NCBI GenBank assembly: GCA_028818225.1
Contig: JAPPOG010000057.1
Location: forward strand, 1 to 36,726
DNA: 36,726 bases
Reading direction: 5' to 3'
Source of the DNA: Gammaproteobacteria bacterium
Lineage (GTDB): Bacteria; Pseudomonadota; Gammaproteobacteria; Pseudomonadales; Pseudohongiellaceae
Made by a program: the position numbers and the translations under genes. Shown piece by piece: positions 8,830 through 18,709 of the stretch (the stretch's first letter is position 1; each line of letters opens with the position of its first letter). The notes below the pieces were generated by a model that was not told the origin of the DNA, made no database searches, and saw nothing but the letters and a program-made list of their open reading frames with translations.

Positions 8830-9354
8830 TTATTGCGTGGCTATGTAACGACCCTGTGCCCGGGTGACGATCTCGTTGCCATTTCTGTCTTCCACCCAGA
8901 AATCCACATGACTCATCGTTGTTATATCTCGTTGCTCTTCACCTTCATTAAAAACAGGTTGCGCATGAATCGTATAGCTCTGCCCTGCCAATGCGTTAAA
9001 CCTCAGGGTACGGCTGAGGGTTTCTCGGGATGCGGCGTAACTAACCAGTGCAGGGGCCAGACCCCTGGTACTACCAAGGTCCCAGTAGAAATAAACAGTT
9101 ACATCATGAAAACCCGGGGCAACGGCTACTGAGTCGTATTCGCGGGAGCTGTCTACCTGTATCGCATCTACTCGGGTGAAACGAACAGAGTCGATATAAC
9201 GATTTATCAAATCCTGTCTTAAATATTGCGCGCCCGACAATAGAGCTACCTGCATATTCGACCTGGCTTCCCCCTCATAGGCCTGGAAGGTTGAAATTCC
9301 CGCACAGGAAAGGAGGATCGTCGAGAGCAATCCGGAGATTAGTATTCTGCGCAT
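8830..9354 (-). CDS. Hypothetical lipoprotein
   Basis: The 174-residue protein starts with a lipoprotein signal peptide, MRRILISGLLSTILLSCAG, with a probable lipobox LLSC (lipidated C17). The residue after the cysteine is alanine, so outer-membrane sorting is expected. The mature part is polar and beta-rich (for example FHDVTVYFYWDLGSTRGL, ending YIATQ) and has no domain that I recognise. It sits between tadA and purL, where Pseudomonas relatives carry mltF, but it shows no transglycosylase features. The gap to tadA is 69 bases and to purL 116 bases; a small TTCAG/CTGAA hairpin (8812-8827) follows it. Function unknown. Confidence 0.7.
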   Translation of the reverse strand: MRRILISGLLSTILLSCAGISTFQAYEGEARSNMQVALLSGAQYLRQDLINRYIDSVRFTRVDAIQVDSSREYDSVAVAPGFHDVTVYFYWDLGSTRGLAPALVSYAASRETLSRTLRFNALAGQSYTIHAQPVFNEGEEQRDITTMSHVDFWVEDRNGNEIVTRAQGRYIATQ

Positions 9355-9423
9355 ATTGATATTACTTCTGTTTGCCTAATATTCTTTTCTGCTTTTTGCA
9401 ATGTGCGAATCTTTTCTTTGTCG

Positions 9424-9906
9424 TTATTCATTCTTGGTTCGTTTGGATTGGAAAAATTCCTGCATTATCGAGCCACACTCGTCGGCAAGAATTCCCTCCT
9501 CAAAGGAAAGTCTATGATTAAAATAATTCGCCTTCGTTAATTCCTGCTGGCTGACAATGGCTCCCGCTCGAGGCTCACGGGCTCCAAATACTACTGCAGA
9601 AATTCGCGCGTGCATCAATGCCCCGACACACATGGTGCAGGGCTCAATGGTAACATAAAGCGTGGTGCCGGGCAGACGATAATTGTTCCGAGACTGTGAA
9701 GCCTGTCGTAAAACCACAAGCTCGGCATGGGCCGTAGGATCGTTCTCACTAACAGGTCGGTTATAGGCCGCCGCAATCAGTTCATTGGAAGCACTGTCCA
9801 CCAGCACAGCCCCGATCGGGACCTCATCGATTTCCCGCGCCAGCTTCGCCTGCTCCAGCGCCAGTCGCATCCAATGTTCATGGGTATTCCGACAAATATC
9901 ATTCAT
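9424..9906 (-). CDS. tadA: tRNA-specific adenosine-34 deaminase
   Basis: The 160-residue enzyme changes A34 to inosine in tRNA-Arg(ACG), allowing one tRNA to read CGU, CGC and CGA. The zinc-deaminase signature is complete: H60-A-E62 (in TAHAELV) and P-C90-T-M-C93. The substrate-specific motifs DEVPIGAVLVD, YNRP and GAREPRAGA also match TadA rather than cytosine or guanine deaminases. Start is ATG at 9906. Its place between guaA and purL is usual for gammaproteobacteria, although here three accessory genes separate it from guaA. Confidence 0.95.
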   Translation of the reverse strand: MNDICRNTHEHWMRLALEQAKLAREIDEVPIGAVLVDSASNELIAAAYNRPVSENDPTAHAELVVLRQASQSRNNYRLPGTTLYVTIEPCTMCVGALMHARISAVVFGAREPRAGAIVSQQELTKANYFNHRLSFEEGILADECGSIMQEFFQSKRTKNE

Positions 9907-9941
9907 CTAAGGGGTCATGGTTAACATTTAACAAATTAAGT

Positions 9942-10598
9942 CTAACCAGAATGAGAAAAACGATGAACTGTAAACAGTCCGATTGAAACTGCAGGACCAA
10001 TTCCAAAGGCAAACATGAGAGTACCCAGGCCAACAGTACCGCCCAACAACCAGCCACATACAACTACCATGATCTCGATCGAGGTTCTAACCCAGGCGAT
10101 AGGATAACCGGTTACACGCTGTAATCCAGTCATTAAGCCGTCTCGCGGCCCTGCCCCCAAATGCGCGATCAGATAGAGCCCACTGCCGCATCCTACCATT
10201 ATAATTCCAAGTGCTGATTCGATGACTTTTAATCCATAACTCTCTGGCGTGGGCAAGTAGGGCAAAGATATTTCAATCGCAGCTGCAATAATGACTGCAT
10301 TGGCGATGGTACCGATGCCTGGTATTTGTCTCAGCGGTATCCAACTGATCAGAACAGCAACACTTACAAGCAGTGTTGCCCAACCGATGCTTAAGCCGGT
10401 AACCAGACCAATGCCCTGGGCCAAAACTGTCCATGGACTCACTCCAGCACCGGCAGCAATTAATAAGGCTTCGCCAATTCCAAAAATCGTAAGGCCGAAA
10501 CACAATATCAGCAGGGTTGTGAGTTGCGGTTTCAGATTTAATGGGTGAGACGAACTCCAGGATACTGTTGGTACAGCTCTGACTGACAACATCTTCAT
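9942..10598 (-). CDS. YczE-like integral membrane protein
   Basis: A 218-residue hydrophobic protein with about five membrane segments. Diagnostic stretches are FGIGEALLIAAGAGVSPWTV near the N terminus and YLIAHLGAGPRDGLMTGLQR further on, which fit the YczE/YyaS family of bacterial membrane proteins (COG2364 type). Their molecular role is not established. The open frame begins with a GTG at 10613, but the ATG at 10598 follows a purine-rich stretch and is preferred; an ATG at 10592 is also possible. It lies in the accessory stretch between guaA and tadA on the same strand. Confidence 0.7.
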   Translation of the reverse strand: MKMLSVRAVPTVSWSSSHPLNLKPQLTTLLILCFGLTIFGIGEALLIAAGAGVSPWTVLAQGIGLVTGLSIGWATLLVSVAVLISWIPLRQIPGIGTIANAVIIAAAIEISLPYLPTPESYGLKVIESALGIIMVGCGSGLYLIAHLGAGPRDGLMTGLQRVTGYPIAWVRTSIEIMVVVCGWLLGGTVGLGTLMFAFGIGPAVSIGLFTVHRFSHSG

Positions 10599-10632
10599 CA
10601 CTTTTTCTTTCACCAGGCCACCGAGAGCTGTT

Positions 10633-11091
10633 TTATAGATTTAACTCCATATTTATTCTATGCATTCCTTTACCCCATCCATCCTCAATAAAATCGAGCT
10701 GCTCCGCGCCATACTTCTCAAAAAAGGATTTTGCATACTGGCTGGTAGCAATAAATACTTTTTGCATCCCAAGGTTTGCAACATAATCTAGAAAATAAGA
10801 CATCATTGCAGCCCCATAACCTCCATGCTGATAATCAGGATGAACCATTATCCAGTTTAAACTGCAATCAACTTCAGAATGCCTCGACATGCCAAAACAA
10901 CAAACGAATGTATTGTTGCTAAAACCGAGAAAGTAAGGACCACTTTGGGATCTGAGAAAATGTTTGAAGTCTTCCCGCTCCTCCTCGGCGAAATAAGCAG
11001 GGCAATTTAATTCGAATAATTCCAGACATTTCTCAAAATAGCACCCGGTATAATCTCTAAATTCGATTGATAAGCCCTTGCCAGTTTGCAT
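10633..11091 (-). CDS. GNAT-family N-acetyltransferase
   Basis: The 152-residue protein fits the single-domain GNAT fold. The acetyl-CoA binding motif A is VHPDYQHGGYGAAMMSYFLD (Q-x-x-G-x-G/A pattern), and the C-terminal part, YAKSFFEKYGAEQLDFIEDG, is the usual motif B region where the protein leaves the CoA site. The acceptor cannot be predicted. Start: the frame opens with TTG at 11094, but the ATG at 11091 behind AGGA is preferred. It starts 38 bases after the truncated kinase gene and may share its transcript with guaA. Confidence 0.75.
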   Translation of the reverse strand: MQTGKGLSIEFRDYTGCYFEKCLELFELNCPAYFAEEEREDFKHFLRSQSGPYFLGFSNNTFVCCFGMSRHSEVDCSLNWIMVHPDYQHGGYGAAMMSYFLDYVANLGMQKVFIATSQYAKSFFEKYGAEQLDFIEDGWGKGMHRINMELNL

Positions 11092-11129
11092 CAATCCTGC
11101 TCAATGGTAATTTAAGAATGTTACTGCTT

Positions 11130-11483
11130 TTAAAAAGTTTCTTTATTCCCCGCCCATAATTCTTCACGGGTAAATATTCGGGTCAACGTTCTTCGCAGCA
11201 ATCTGAAGCAGATAATGAGAAATGGCAAATCTAGAAAAATCACCAATTGACAATTTTTCCATTTGATATGACGTGTTTGCGAATAATTACCGTCTATTAC
11301 CCACCTATCAGAAGCGAGTAGCGCTTCTAAATTTAAAAAAAGTTTCTTATCAGCTGTTTCTACCCAGTTACTTTCCCAGGCAAGTGCTTCCAACTCTATG
11401 TAAGGTACGCCTAATTCATCAGCTATTCTTTTGGAAAAGGTGCTCTTGCCACTACCAGCAGTACCAATGACATTTATCCTCAC
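11130..11483 (-). CDS. P-loop kinase of the AAA_17/FlaR (DNA-topology-modulation-like) family, C-terminally truncated
   Basis: The 117-residue product begins with a perfect P-loop, NVIGTAGSGKSTFSKRIADE, followed by the family features YIELEALAWESNW, WVIDGNYSQT and LPFLIICFRLLRRTLTRIFTREELWAGN. Relatives are about 165-180 residues; here a stop comes straight after GNKETF, in a run of five T, so about 50 residues are missing. The two other frames stay open for only about 12 and 25 codons and show no recognisable continuation. It starts with GTG six bases after guaA, so it is probably co-transcribed. It may be a decaying gene or a short working kinase; the substrate is unknown. Confidence 0.6.
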   Translation of the reverse strand: MRINVIGTAGSGKSTFSKRIADELGVPYIELEALAWESNWVETADKKLFLNLEALLASDRWVIDGNYSQTRHIKWKNCQLVIFLDLPFLIICFRLLRRTLTRIFTREELWAGNKETF

Positions 11484-11489
11484 CTGTGT

Positions 11490-13070
11490 TCATTCCCACT
11501 CAATAGTAGCCGGAGGCTTACTGGAAATGTCATAACTGACACGGGAGACATCAGCGATTTCATTCATGATGCGATTGGAAATAACTTCGAGTAACTCTGG
11601 TTCGAGCCTCGCCCAGCGAGCTGTCATGAAATCGATAGTCTCCACAGCACGCAAAGTGATGACATAGGAGTAACGCCTGGCGTCACCTACCACTCCGACA
11701 GATTTCACCGGCAGAAATACTGCAAAGGCCTGGCTTACTTTGTGATAACAGTCAGCTCGATGCAATTCTTCAATAAATATTGCGTCGGCTTGCCGCAGTA
11801 TGTCGCAATATTCTTTCTTAACCTCTCCCAGCACACGCACGCCCAGACCCGGCCCCGGGAAAGGATGGCGGTATACCATTTCATAGGGAAGACCTAGCTC
11901 GAGCCCAATCTTTCTCACCTCATCCTTAAACAGTTCTCGCAATGGCTCTATCAGTTCTAACTTCATATCTTCGGGCAAACCTCCCACATTATGATGGGAC
12001 TTGATCACATGGGCTTTGCCTGTCTTGGAACCGGCCGATTCGATGACATCGGGGTAGATAGTTCCCTGGGCTAACCACTTAACATCTTGCAACTTGGTTG
12101 CTTCTTGATCAAACACATCAATAAAGGTATTGCCGATAATCTTGCGCTTGTCTTCAGGATCCTCAACTGCTGCTAGTTTGCTTAAGAATTGCTCTTCCGC
12201 ATCCGCCCTTATGACTTTTATACCCATGTTCTTGGCGAAGGTGGCCATTACCTGGTCACCTTCATTGAGTCGCAACAGGCCGTTATCAACAAAAACACAG
12301 GTAAGCTGATCACCAATCGCTTTATGCAGTAGTGCTGCGACGACGGAAGAATCTACGCCACCTGATAAACCCAGGAGCACTTTGTCATTTCCAACTTTTT
12401 CGCGAACGGTATTAATTGCATCTTCAATTATGCTGGCTGGAGTCCATAATGATTCACAACCACATATCTGGTGAACAAAGCGCTCAATTATGCGCTGGCC
12501 CTGCAAGGTATGTGTTACTTCCGGATGAAACTGGATGCCGTAAAAATTGCGGGTCTCATCGCACATGGCGGCAATCGGGGCACTCTCTGTACTCGCAACC
12601 ACAGCAAAACTGTCTGGAACTTCAGTTACCTTATCACCATGACTCATCCACACATCCAGTTGTGCTAGTTCTCCATCGGTAAACCGATCTTCGATGCCAT
12701 CGAGCAATCTGTTTTTGACAGTAGCGTTGACTTGCGCAAAGCCAAACTCAGATTTCGCTGATGCCTCTACCTTGCCACCAAATTCTTCCGCCATGGTTTG
12801 CATGCCATAACAAATACCCAAAATTGGTACACCATAGTTATAAACATGAGCACTCGCCCGTGGCGAAGCAGCGGTATTGGCGGATTCAGGTCCACCGGAA
12901 AAGATCATTCCCTGGGGATCAAATTCCTTGAGGTATTCTGCGTCTACTTCGTAATCCCAAATCTCGCAATACACTCCCGCTTCACGAACGCGTCGGGCGA
13001 TTAATTGAGTGTACTGAGAGCCGAAGTCCAGAATTAGAATTTTCTGGGAGTGAATGTTTGCTGCTGACAT
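11490..13070 (-). CDS. guaA: GMP synthase (glutamine-hydrolysing)
   Basis: The 526-residue enzyme makes GMP from XMP, ATP and glutamine. The class I amidotransferase triad is C87 (GICYGMQ), H182 and E184 (QFHPEVTH). The ATP pyrophosphatase PP-loop is SGGVDSS at 236-242, and the C-terminal dimerisation domain ends [12 protein letters not shown] as expected for the family. Start ATG at 13070. It follows guaB after 232 bases that hold no convincing gene, so the two may be one transcript. Confidence 0.97.
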   Translation of the reverse strand: MSAANIHSQKILILDFGSQYTQLIARRVREAGVYCEIWDYEVDAEYLKEFDPQGMIFSGGPESANTAASPRASAHVYNYGVPILGICYGMQTMAEEFGGKVEASAKSEFGFAQVNATVKNRLLDGIEDRFTDGELAQLDVWMSHGDKVTEVPDSFAVVASTESAPIAAMCDETRNFYGIQFHPEVTHTLQGQRIIERFVHQICGCESLWTPASIIEDAINTVREKVGNDKVLLGLSGGVDSSVVAALLHKAIGDQLTCVFVDNGLLRLNEGDQVMATFAKNMGIKVIRADAEEQFLSKLAAVEDPEDKRKIIGNTFIDVFDQEATKLQDVKWLAQGTIYPDVIESAGSKTGKAHVIKSHHNVGGLPEDMKLELIEPLRELFKDEVRKIGLELGLPYEMVYRHPFPGPGLGVRVLGEVKKEYCDILRQADAIFIEELHRADCYHKVSQAFAVFLPVKSVGVVGDARRYSYVITLRAVETIDFMTARWARLEPELLEVISNRIMNEIADVSRVSYDISSKPPATIEWE

Positions 13071-13302
13071 TTATTTACTTACTAAGACTTTAAAAAGAAA
13101 AACCGCAACTGGAATCGAAGCCCTATTACTTTAGAGAATTTCACGCCATGACTCTCACATTGGACTATGGGATCTCGAGCAGGAATATCTATTGGCGCGA
13201 GACAAGGCAAAACAGAACGCGGAAGCCGAATGCACACGAAAAGTACCTGAGCATTCCAAGTTCTTTTCTAACGCAGTATCGTGCAATAGAGATTTCTCCG
13301 TC

Positions 13303-14772
13303 TTATGAAACACGGTAATTCGGAGCCTCTTTAGTAATCGACACATCATGGACATGAGACTCCGACATACCGGAAGACGTTATCTTCACAAACTGCGTCT
13401 TGGTCCTCATCTCCGTAATATCTGCGCAGCCTGTGTACCCCATGGAAGAACGTAAGCCTCCCATCAACTGATGCACGATTGCTGACATCGGTCCTTTGTA
13501 GGGGACCCGCCCTTCGATTCCCTCTGGCACCAGTTTTTCGGTCCCCGACTCAATGTCCTGAAAATATCGATCACTGGATCCCTGCGAGTGCGACATGGCA
13601 CCTAGTGAACCCATGCCCCGATAGGCTTTATAACTGCGACCCTGATACAGTTCCACTTCCCCGGGCGCCTCTTCCGAGCCTGCCAACAAGCTCCCCACCA
13701 TTACTGCATGAGCTCCTGCGGCAATTACCTTGGCTATGTCACCGGAATAGCGAATGCCCCCATCTGAAATCACGCAGACATCGGTACCTTTTACCGCATC
13801 TACTACATTTGCAACTGCTGTAATTTGTGGCACGCCAACGCCGGTAACAATTCGCGTGGTGCAAATTGATCCAGGTCCAATTCCAACTTTTACTGCGTCT
13901 GCTCCTGCCTTAACCAGGTCTTTTGCGGCATCAGCGGTAGCTATATTCCCACCGACTACCGAGATAAATGGATACTTGGATTTGATGGCTTCAACCTTAT
14001 CAATGACACCCTGGGAATGACCATGAGCAGTATCCACGACCACAACATCAACACCTGCCTCAATGATTGCATCAACCCTATCGGAAGCATCGGCACCGGT
14101 TCCGACTGCTGCTGCTGACCGTAATCGGCCCAGCTCATCTTTGGCTGCATTTGGAAAATCTTCGGATTTACGAATGTCTTTAAGGGTAATCAATCCTTTT
14201 AATTCAAAACCACCGTTTACCACCAGAATCTTTTCGATGCGATGCCGATGCAATAACTCTTTAACTTCATCAAGCTCGAAGTCTTCACCTACTGTCACCA
14301 GTTTGTCTTTTGGTGTCATGATAGTGTCAACAGTCGCATCCAGATTCGCTTCAAAACGGACATCACGACTGGTCACAATACCTGCCAGACCAGTGCTATC
14401 CAGCACTGGCATACCCGAGATGTCATTTTCTTTCATTAACACAACCAGGTCTCTAATGGTTGCAGTGACAGGAATGGTAAAAGGATCACGCACCACTCCG
14501 CTTTCATATTTTTTTACGAGGCGAACTTCGCGAGCCTGTTTTTCTATGCTCATGCTCTTATGAATGACACCGAGGCCGCCTTCCTGCGCCATGGCAATCG
14601 CCAGCCTTGACTCAGTAACAGTATCCATAGCAGAAGAAACCAATGGAATCTTTAAGCCAATGGATTGCGTCAACTTGGACTCTAGACTGACAGATTTGGG
14701 AAGAACGGTGGAGTGAGCAGGCAGAAGCAGAACATCATCGAATGTTAGAGCCTCTTCAGCAATACGTAACAT
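13303..14772 (-). CDS. guaB: Inosine-5'-monophosphate dehydrogenase
   Basis: The 489-residue enzyme (E. coli 488) oxidises IMP to XMP with NAD, the committed step to GMP. It starts [20 protein letters not shown], the standard N terminus. Two CBS domains occupy about residues 92-205, and the catalytic C304 lies in [15 protein letters not shown]. The flap and C-terminal part are intact. The frame is open upstream to 14814, but that longer start would lie upstream of the predicted transcript start from the promoter at 14800-14828, so the ATG at 14772 is chosen. First gene of the leftward purine block. Confidence 0.96.
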   Translation of the reverse strand: MLRIAEEALTFDDVLLLPAHSTVLPKSVSLESKLTQSIGLKIPLVSSAMDTVTESRLAIAMAQEGGLGVIHKSMSIEKQAREVRLVKKYESGVVRDPFTIPVTATIRDLVVLMKENDISGMPVLDSTGLAGIVTSRDVRFEANLDATVDTIMTPKDKLVTVGEDFELDEVKELLHRHRIEKILVVNGGFELKGLITLKDIRKSEDFPNAAKDELGRLRSAAAVGTGADASDRVDAIIEAGVDVVVVDTAHGHSQGVIDKVEAIKSKYPFISVVGGNIATADAAKDLVKAGADAVKVGIGPGSICTTRIVTGVGVPQITAVANVVDAVKGTDVCVISDGGIRYSGDIAKVIAAGAHAVMVGSLLAGSEEAPGEVELYQGRSYKAYRGMGSLGAMSHSQGSSDRYFQDIESGTEKLVPEGIEGRVPYKGPMSAIVHQLMGGLRSSMGYTGCADITEMRTKTQFVKITSSGMSESHVHDVSITKEAPNYRVS

Positions 14773-14799
14773 AAGATTACCACTATCCGCAAAAACGGG

Positions 14800-14828
14800 A
14801 TTATACAGATGCACCCTGATTATGTACA
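14800..14828 (-). promoter_or_regulatory. Sigma70 promoter of guaB
   Basis: Seen on the minus strand: TGTACA (14828-14823), 17 bases, TATAAT (14805-14800). The -10 is a perfect match and the -35 matches four of six. Transcription would begin near 14793, giving a leader of about 20 bases before the ATG at 14772. Confidence 0.65.
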
Positions 14829-15117
14829 GGAATGGCTTGCTGACCTTTAGTTGTGTCGTTTACGCGCCTTATTTTTACAGTAAAGGCTGCATCGACAAAG
14901 GTTTCGCTACGAGTCATGTTCGTGCCTCGCAATATTCTGCCTCTTTTTAGACCTGAGGAATTCGCAAACTATGGAGAAATGTTTATCCATGCTATTCCGT
15001 AAGCTACTGACTTAGTAATAGAATCTCAAACCTTGGATTTTTGCACGGAAGTGAATTGATGATCTTGCTAGACTGGGAGCTTGAGCCCAAACTATGACCG
15101 CTGCAGGGCCAAACAAT
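14829..15117. other. Divergent intergenic region between guaB and the PPIase gene
   Basis: About 290 bases with no convincing coding frame. Apart from the guaB promoter at its left edge I see no strong rightward promoter pair, inverted repeat or terminator. A short in-frame extension of the PPIase gene (ATG at 15094) covers its right end. Confidence 0.35.
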
Positions 15118-15951
15118 ATGAGTAATTCAGAGCAAACAGATTCAACGATAAAGAAGCTGGCCAAAGAGCCAACGATGCATTTCTTCGCGATGGCCGTTGG
15201 AATTTTCCTCGTCTACAGCATCTCCCAGCTCGGCAATGAAAATGTACTGGAAATCGACCAGCATGAAATCGACGCGCGGATTTTCATGCAAGAGATGGCT
15301 ATTGGCCAGGAACTGTCCGAAGAACAAAGGCAAGTGATAGCTTCAACCTACGTGGAAGAACAAATCCTTGTGCAGGAAGCTTTGGCTATGGGGTTAGACA
15401 ATGATGCTCGAATACACGACATACTCGCACAGAAAATGCTTCACGTATTAAGTGGCGAAGTTATACAGCCGACTGATGTTCAATTGGCATCATACTATGA
15501 CGCGAATATCGAGCGTTACACCTCCCCACCACTAGTTTCTGTAGACGAGCTGGTCTTGAATACCAGGGAAGAAATAGGTGAAGACGTACAACGTTTAATT
15601 GATAGTGGCTCCGATCCAGAAACTATTTTAGCAGCCTCTCCGGGAAATAGTGCGCCACTGCCAAACGTAAACCGCATAGACCTGAATAATATTTTTAGTC
15701 CAGAGTTCAGCGAAGCTGTATTTGCCGCAGACTCAAATAGCTGGGTAGGACCTTTTGTCAGTAATCGTGGCCAGCATTGGCTGATGGTGCTCGAACGCAG
15801 TGAATCCAGATTACCCCCACTTGAGGAAATTTTGGATCGGGTTCGTCTGGACTGGATTGCGGAAGAAGAAGAAGTATTGCTGCAGCAAGAAGTCGACAAA
15901 TTATGGGATCAATACACGGTCATTTTGAGCGATGGCGAAGAAGAACATTAA
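15118..15951 (+). CDS. Membrane-anchored parvulin-like peptidyl-prolyl isomerase
   Basis: The protein (277 residues from the ATG at 15118, which has AGGG nine bases upstream; 285 from 15094) has a cytoplasmic lead, one membrane anchor (MHFFAMAVGIFLVYSI) and a periplasmic part. The helical region, with VASTYVEEQILVQEALA-like sequence and LSGEVIQPTDVQLASYYDAN, matches the SurA/PpiD chaperone-like segment that precedes a PpiC-type domain (about residues 130-240, with WVGPFVSNRGQHWLMVLERS near its end). The C-terminal tail is acidic helix. Probably helps fold exported proteins. It overlaps the HupE-like gene by 20 bases, a pairing also known in other marine gammaproteobacteria, which suggests it serves that membrane protein. 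Confidence 0.75.
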   Translation: MSNSEQTDSTIKKLAKEPTMHFFAMAVGIFLVYSISQLGNENVLEIDQHEIDARIFMQEMAIGQELSEEQRQVIASTYVEEQILVQEALAMGLDNDARIHDILAQKMLHVLSGEVIQPTDVQLASYYDANIERYTSPPLVSVDELVLNTREEIGEDVQRLIDSGSDPETILAASPGNSAPLPNVNRIDLNNIFSPEFSEAVFAADSNSWVGPFVSNRGQHWLMVLERSESRLPPLEEILDRVRLDWIAEEEEVLLQQEVDKLWDQYTVILSDGEEEH

Positions 15952-16930
15952 TCCTGTAAAGCTCTCAATAGCACTATTATTATGCTGGCCTCTTGGCTCG
16001 CTGGCTCATGATGTCGACGTCACAGGAGTAGCCAGAGTACTACTCTATGAACAAGCTAACAATGAATACCAGCTGTCCATCGTTGATCAGCAGGTACCAC
16101 CGCTATTCAATATAGAACGAGTATTGCCCGATCGCTGTGTGAGTCTTGAACCCACAAGATTCAGCTACAGATTCGTATGCCAACCAGCGCTAAATGTTCA
16201 AGATACACTTCTGTTCCCATGGAGCTTTGAAGGCGTCGTTGTCATTTCTCAATGGGCTGACGGCAGTGATGTTTCAAGTTTCTTTCCGGGTGATGGGAGT
16301 TTTGTTGAAGTGCCACTATCACAGCTAAAAGCTGGCGCTGCTTCATTATCCACACTCGCAGTGACTTACTTGATTCTCGGCGCTGAACATATCTTGTTTG
16401 GAATCGACCACCTGCTTTTCGTTTTAGGCTTGCTGTTATTGCTCAGTGGATTTTGGAAACTCATAAAAACAATAACTGCATTTACCATTGCACACAGCAT
16501 CACTCTGGCGTTTGCTGTCCTGGGAATTTTTCCTGTCCCGAATGCACCCATCGAAGTACTTATCGCTTTATCAATTGTTTTTCTGGCGCGTGAGGTCATT
16601 ATGGGGCAGAAAGGTGAACTCACCCTGGTACACTCAAAACCCTGGATTGTTGCCTTTGTGTTTGGTTTGTTTCACGGATTCGGATTTGCTGGCGCTTTGG
16701 GTGAACTGGGTCTCAGTGACTCTGATATTCCGCTTGCTCTTCTCTTCTTTAATCTCGGTGTTGAAGGAGGTCAGGTAGCATTTATTTGTGCCTTACTGGC
16801 TATCAATGCCTTCTTCATAAGATTTCTAAACGATCTGGTTCCAAGTATGCAACGGGGGCTCGCCTATGGCTTGGGGGGCATTGCTATGTTCTGGTTTCTG
16901 GAGAGGATTCCGGCGCTGGTGATTGCCTGA
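15932..16930 (+). CDS. HupE/UreJ-like membrane protein
   Basis: The 332-residue protein has a signal peptide ending near SLA-HD (residue 25), a periplasmic beta-rich domain (about 26-140), and a C-terminal membrane domain of six or so segments. Signatures are GAEHILFGIDHLLFVLGLLL and VFGLFHGFGFAGALGELGL, where the conserved H, D and H residues are those expected of HupE/UreJ_2 proteins. Relatives of the short HupE move nickel; here no hydrogenase or urease gene is nearby, so the cargo is open. It overlaps the upstream PPIase by 20 bases and its TGA shares a base with the ATG of the monooxygenase, implying coupled translation. Confidence 0.85.
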   Translation: MAKKNINPVKLSIALLLCWPLGSLAHDVDVTGVARVLLYEQANNEYQLSIVDQQVPPLFNIERVLPDRCVSLEPTRFSYRFVCQPALNVQDTLLFPWSFEGVVVISQWADGSDVSSFFPGDGSFVEVPLSQLKAGAASLSTLAVTYLILGAEHILFGIDHLLFVLGLLLLLSGFWKLIKTITAFTIAHSITLAFAVLGIFPVPNAPIEVLIALSIVFLAREVIMGQKGELTLVHSKPWIVAFVFGLFHGFGFAGALGELGLSDSDIPLALLFFNLGVEGGQVAFICALLAINAFFIRFLNDLVPSMQRGLAYGLGGIAMFWFLERIPALVIA

Positions 16931-18525
16931 TGCCTAAGCCAAGTCAGTTTGATGCGGTCGTAATAGGCGCAGGCTTTGCTGGATTGTACGCTCTCTACAA
17001 ACTACGCTCCCTTGGATTAAAGGTAAAAGTGTATGAGGCTGGCAGTGGCCTGGGTGGCACCTGGTACTGGAACCGTTATCCCGGCGCACGCTGCGATGTT
17101 CATAGTCTCGAATACTCTTTCCAGTTTTCTGAAGCGCTGCAACAGGAATGGATTTGGTCTGAAAAATATGCACCTCAAGCCGAGATTCTTGAATACGCCA
17201 ATCATGTTGCAGACCGATTCGATCTGAGAAAAGATATTCAATTCGATACTCGAATTAGCGCTCTAACATTCGATGACGCCTCTAATCTGTGGATTGGCAA
17301 AACTCAGGCGCGTGAAACTTTTTCTGCGCGTTATTGCATCATGGCGACAGGATGTTTGTCTGTTCACAATGTTCCTGACTTCGCAGGCATGGCTGACTTT
17401 CAGGGGCAACTATTACATACCGGGCAATGGCCTCACGAGCCAATAGAGTTTCATAACCAGGAAGTGGGAATTATCGGCACTGGATCTTCTGCTATCCAGG
17501 CAATACCGATAATTGCCGAGCAAGCGAAGCAATTAACCGTGTTCCAGCGCACCGCCAGCTTTTCGATTCCGGCACACAATGCGCCGATGGATCAAGAATA
17601 TGAGCGCAACGTTAAAGCCAACTATAAAGAATTTAGACAACATAATTCTCAACGCTACGCAGCACTCAATAATAATCCAAGCCATGTATCAGCCTTGGAA
17701 GTATCAGAAGAAGAACGTCGTGAAATTTTCGAACAGCGTTGGCAAGAAGGCGGCTTACCTTTCCTCGCCAGCTTTAATGATCTGGGAACAGAGCAGGAAG
17801 CAAATAACACAGCAGTGGAGTTTGTTCATGGAAAAATAAAGGAAATTGTTAAGGATCAAGATACAGCTGAATTGTTATGTCCAAAAACGGTTATGGGCTG
17901 CAAAAGACTTTGTGTAGATACCGATTACTACAAAACCTTTAACCGCGACAATGTAAGCCTTGTCGACTTAAACACTTCACCAATCCAGCGCATCACACAG
18001 AATGGCATTCAAACCTCAGATAGGGAATATCGATTTGACGCCTTGATCCTGGCCACAGGATTCGATGCCATGACTGGCGCTTTATTGGCTATTGACATAC
18101 GCGGAGTAGCAAACAAGTCTCTGGCTGAACACTGGGAAAACGGACCAGCAAATTTTTTGGGGCTCACTATGAGTGGTTTCCCAAATATGTTCATGATAAC
18201 CGGGCCAGGCTCCCCTTCTGTTCTGGCCAATATGATTGTGGGAATTGAACAGCATGTGGACTTCATTGCTGACTTAATTACTTTTATGCAAAAGAATGAA
18301 AAATTCCGCGTGGAAGCCAACTCAGAATCGGAAGCAAATTGGGTTAAGCTGGTTAATAGCATTGCGGACAAGACACTCTTTCCCACTGGTTGCAACTCCT
18401 GGTATACCGGCGCAAATATTCCTGGCAAACCTCGAATATTTATGCCCTATCTTGGCTATCCATCTTACGTAGAGAAATGCAATGAGATTGCAGCGAATGA
18501 TTATCGCGACTTTGAATTTTCCTGA
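16930..18525 (+). CDS. Type I Baeyer-Villiger flavin monooxygenase
   Basis: The 531-residue protein carries every hallmark of class B FAD/NADPH monooxygenases: FAD-binding GAGFAG (13-18), the GGTWYWNRYPGARCD motif (42-56), the BVMO fingerprint F157-x-G-x3-H-x3-W-P168 (FQGQLLHTGQWP), and the second dinucleotide motif GTGSSA (183-188). Such enzymes insert oxygen next to a ketone to give an ester or lactone; cyclic or acyclic ketones are both possible. The start is the ATG at 16930 in a TGATG overlap with the HupE-like gene; the open frame runs further upstream but inside that gene. No signal peptide, so cytoplasmic. The link with a PPIase and a HupE protein is unusual. Confidence 0.9.
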   Translation: MPKPSQFDAVVIGAGFAGLYALYKLRSLGLKVKVYEAGSGLGGTWYWNRYPGARCDVHSLEYSFQFSEALQQEWIWSEKYAPQAEILEYANHVADRFDLRKDIQFDTRISALTFDDASNLWIGKTQARETFSARYCIMATGCLSVHNVPDFAGMADFQGQLLHTGQWPHEPIEFHNQEVGIIGTGSSAIQAIPIIAEQAKQLTVFQRTASFSIPAHNAPMDQEYERNVKANYKEFRQHNSQRYAALNNNPSHVSALEVSEEERREIFEQRWQEGGLPFLASFNDLGTEQEANNTAVEFVHGKIKEIVKDQDTAELLCPKTVMGCKRLCVDTDYYKTFNRDNVSLVDLNTSPIQRITQNGIQTSDREYRFDALILATGFDAMTGALLAIDIRGVANKSLAEHWENGPANFLGLTMSGFPNMFMITGPGSPSVLANMIVGIEQHVDFIADLITFMQKNEKFRVEANSESEANWVKLVNSIADKTLFPTGCNSWYTGANIPGKPRIFMPYLGYPSYVEKCNEIAANDYRDFEFS

Positions 18526-18709
18526 GCTACTCAGCCAACTGCATAAGTATTTCTCAAGCAACAAATTGACGACAATTGAATTCGAGGGAATTTTCCTTCA
18601 TACCGCAGCGTCAAATCCACGCCTTAGCTAATTTGAGATTCTTACCAGGAGTATATGACTCAACTAAAATTGGCTTTAAACCAAATGTTCTGAGTTCAGA
18701 GAGTTCACG

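Noticed and set aside
13155..13355. 66-codon minus-strand frame in the guaB-guaA spacer
   Set aside because: It overlaps the end of guaB, is short and basic, and has no ribosome-binding site or family resemblance.
14773..14814. Upstream start of guaB adding 14 residues
   Set aside because: It would precede the predicted transcript start and does not match the conserved GuaB N terminus.
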